This document shows, in pieces, positions 6,325 through 7,823 of a stretch of DNA of 7,823 bases. The notes under the pieces were generated by a model. The model did no database searches and had not been told where the DNA came from. It worked only from the letters and a program-made list of their open reading frames with translations. Source of the stretch: Flavobacteriales bacterium UBA4011 (lineage in GTDB: Bacteria; Bacteroidota; Bacteroidia; Flavobacteriales_D; Crocinitomicaceae); assembly GCA_002384725.1 (NCBI GenBank), contig DGBF01000044.1, positions 2,081-9,903 on the forward strand. Direction: 5' to 3'. Positions within the stretch are counted from its first letter, which is position 1. The number at the start of each line of letters is the position of its first letter. The position numbers were made by a program, and so were the translations under genes.

Positions 6325-7198
6325 AATCTGCGAACCTTTTCAATTCTGATGCCTTAAACACCCACTCTGCAGTTTGCAATTCATCACCAAAATCATCGGA
6401 ATACCACGGACTCATTGTTTTACTTTTTGGATTGCTTAAAATATGAATTTCTTGTGCTGGCATATAACTTTGGGCAAGCATAAAGTATTTCTTTTGAGTT
6501 GACTCATCGCATATGACATCCACAACTATAACCGCATGTCCTGGAGAACCACCGCGAATAAAAACATCCCCTATTTTAATATCTTTTACTTTCACTGATA
6601 CCAATTCGTTGCTCAACGAAAGTGTACCAGCATAGGTGAAAACCGTTTCAAGATACGCCCAAAACGTATCGTAATTATTTGAAGGCCTCTGAGATTGTTG
6701 CCAACTGACATTGTTACCATTGACAGCAATTCGTTTCCCTTTCATCCATTCTGAATAATCAACCCGAAAACCATTTGTGAAATTGAAATGGATTTGATCG
6801 TACTTTTCCTGGTTCCACAAATATTCAGCTTTCAAGCGCATAATGGCATCCGCACATTGATGTAAATCTTGCTTGCCAATTTCCAAATCCACCACCGCCT
6901 CATAGGCCATAGTGTTCATTTTCCTTGTGCCGTCGTATAATTTTACTTCCGATTTATCTGCTTTCATAGGAAGTTTTCTTAAATACTCCTGAAACGAATT
7001 AGGACTAACAGACTCTCGAGTTGTTCCTTTCGGCTCTGGAAAACGTTCTTCAATAATTTTTCCTGCAGGATCTAAAATTGATTCAAGATCGTTTTCTTCT
7101 GTTATTGCTATTGAACTAGCCAGCGGAAAATCAGCTTTTGGTATTTGATCGTCACATCCAATTGTGCAAACGATTACAAGAAGTAGGACTAATTTCAT
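6323..7198 (-). CDS. DUF4846 family lipoprotein, possible NlpC/P60-like cysteine peptidase fold
   Basis: Encodes a 291-residue predicted lipoprotein of the DUF4846 family, whose function I do not know. A short signal (MKLVLLLVIV) leads to TIGC with lipidation at C15; the following Asp-Asp resembles the acidic surface-export signals of Bacteroidota lipoproteins. Family stretches include SFQEYLRKLPMK (68-79), HQCADAIMRLKAEYLW (113-128), FNFTNGFRVDYSEW (138-151), IGDVFIRGGSPGHAVIVVD (209-227) and LAQSYMPAQEIHIL (241-254). C115 at a helix start, then Gly-Asp, then H221 in a Gly-His beta-strand, then Q243 follow the order of catalytic elements in NlpC/P60 and CHAP peptidases, suggesting a cell-wall or peptide hydrolase. 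That is inference. The gene stands alone, convergent with the kinase and downstream of the rRNA terminator. Its ATG at 7198 begins the signal peptide and has no Shine-Dalgarno sequence; a weak -7-like TACTTTTA lies at plus 7226-7233. Confidence 0.85.
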   Translation of the reverse strand: MKLVLLLVIVCTIGCDDQIPKADFPLASSIAITEENDLESILDPAGKIIEERFPEPKGTTRESVSPNSFQEYLRKLPMKADKSEVKLYDGTRKMNTMAYEAVVDLEIGKQDLHQCADAIMRLKAEYLWNQEKYDQIHFNFTNGFRVDYSEWMKGKRIAVNGNNVSWQQSQRPSNNYDTFWAYLETVFTYAGTLSLSNELVSVKVKDIKIGDVFIRGGSPGHAVIVVDVICDESTQKKYFMLAQSYMPAQEIHILSNPKSKTMSPWYSDDFGDELQTAEWVFKASELKRFAD

Positions 7199-7237
7199 TC
7201 GCTATATGTTGAGTCAACTTTCCAATAAAAGTACAAT

Positions 7238-7257
7238 CCTTTTTCTAAAAAAAAAGG
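7238..7257. repeat. AT-rich inverted repeat upstream of the DUF4846 gene
   Basis: CCTTTTT at 7238-7244 can pair with AAAAAGG at 7251-7257 around a 6-nt loop. It lies 40-60 bp before the DUF4846 start and about 35 bp past the rrn terminator hairpin. A homopolymeric run makes chance pairing easy, and no function is claimed. The rest of the 7199-7291 gap shows nothing else clear. Confidence 0.25.
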
Positions 7258-7291
7258 CATGGTATTAGAATCAACGGAAACTATACGACAC

Positions 7292-7324
7292 AAAAAAGCC
7301 CCGAACCAGAAGGAACGGGGCTTT
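7292..7324 (-). terminator. Intrinsic terminator of the rRNA operon
   Basis: AAAGCCCCG (7295-7303) and CGGGGCTTT (7316-7324) form a perfect 9-bp stem around a 12-nt loop. On the minus strand the stem runs into TTTTTT (complement of 7292-7297), the U-tract expected after the 5S gene. It starts within about 5 bp of the mature 5S 3' end. Confidence 0.92.
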
Positions 7325-7328
7325 AAAA

Positions 7329-7439
<111 letters not shown>

Positions 7440-7448
7440 AAACTGTAT

Positions 7449-7475
7449 GTTGGCGACGGTAAATTGTCGGTCAAC
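7449..7475 (-). other. Stem-loop in the 23S-5S spacer
   Basis: GTTG (7449-7452) pairs with CAAC (7472-7475) and CGAC (7454-7457) pairs with GTCG (7466-7469), giving an 8-bp bulged stem with an 8-nt loop. It lies in the roughly 98-bp transcribed spacer (7440-7537), where precursor-processing structures are common. A competing pairing, TCAAC with GTTGA at 7486-7490, is also possible. No tRNA is seen in the spacer. Confidence 0.35.
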
Positions 7476-7537
7476 AAATGACAGAGTTGATTGAAATATC
7501 GGATGATTGAAGTAGAAAATTCGTAAATAAAGGATAA

Positions 7538-7823
7538 TATAAGTCTACGGGTAATTAGTACTACTCGGCTATGCCATTACTGACTTTACACCTGTAGCCT
7601 ATCAACGTGGTCGTCTTCCACGGCCCTTAAAAGTTATCTCATCTTGAGGTGAGTTTCGTGCTTAGATGCTTTCAGCGCTTATCTCATCCATACATAGCTA
7701 CCCTGCGATGCAGCTGGCGCCACAACAGGTACACCAGAGGTATGTCCACCCCGGTCCTCTCGTACTAGAGGCAGGTCCTCTCAAATAACTAACGCCCACA
7801 ACAGATAGAGACCGAACTGTCTC
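7538..7823 (-). rRNA. rrl: 23S ribosomal RNA, 3' end (truncated by the window edge)
   Basis: The last 290 or so bases of 23S rRNA, transcribed leftward, with the 5' part beyond the right edge. The universally conserved sarcin-ricin loop AGTACGAGAGGACC is on the minus strand at 7753-7766; it binds the translational GTPases. Upstream on the same strand, GAGACAGTTCGGTCTCTATC at the window edge matches the conserved stretch just after the peptidyl-transferase region. The 3' end carries TAGTACTAATTACCCGTAG as in other 23S genes. The exact 3' boundary is uncertain by several bases. 5S and the rrn terminator follow. Confidence 0.95.

Noticed and set aside
7440..7537. tRNA or small gene in the 23S-5S spacer
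   Set aside because: No cloverleaf, CCA-type end or reading frame was visible in about 98 bp; only weak stem-loops.

Overview
The window looks like a chromosomal segment of a low-GC member of the Bacteroidota, probably a flavobacterium-like lineage. The clues are a TonB-dependent receptor with an N-terminal carboxypeptidase-regulatory-like domain, a Porin_O_P family porin, a DUF4846 lipoprotein, starts preceded by A-rich leaders rather than Shine-Dalgarno sequences, and promoter-like sites matching the Bacteroidota -7/-33 pattern (TAnnTTTG with an upstream TTG). The species cannot be fixed from what I can see.

Layout from left to right: a strong two-way terminator (about 54-90); a phosphate-selective-porin-like gene (106-1314, minus); a 190-bp regulatory gap holding 11-bp-phased TTAAC repeats; a 959-residue TonB-dependent receptor (1505-4384, minus); a 186-bp divergent control region; a PhoB-like response regulator and an overlapping PhoR-like histidine kinase (4571-6315, plus); a convergent DUF4846 lipoprotein gene (6323-7198, minus); and the 3' end of an rRNA operon on the minus strand, made up of the rrn terminator, 5S rRNA, a short spacer and the 3' end of 23S rRNA running off the right edge.

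The left 6.3 kb reads as one functional unit for phosphorus starvation. PhoR/PhoB would sense and signal phosphate limitation. The divergent receptor and the porin behind it would bring phosphate or a phosphorus-containing ligand across the outer membrane. Repeats resembling Pho boxes (TTAACA-N5-TTAACA on plus, TGTTAA-N5-TGTTAA on minus) lie before the porin, and weaker related repeats lie between the receptor and phoB. This regulatory link is inferred from sequence pattern and gene order. The receptor's ligand is unknown.

The DUF4846 gene appears independent of this unit. Its sequence carries a Cys ... Gly-Asp ... Gly-His pattern reminiscent of NlpC/P60 or CHAP cysteine peptidases, which is the most interesting protein-level observation here. 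No mobile element, CRISPR array, tRNA or clearly new system was seen.
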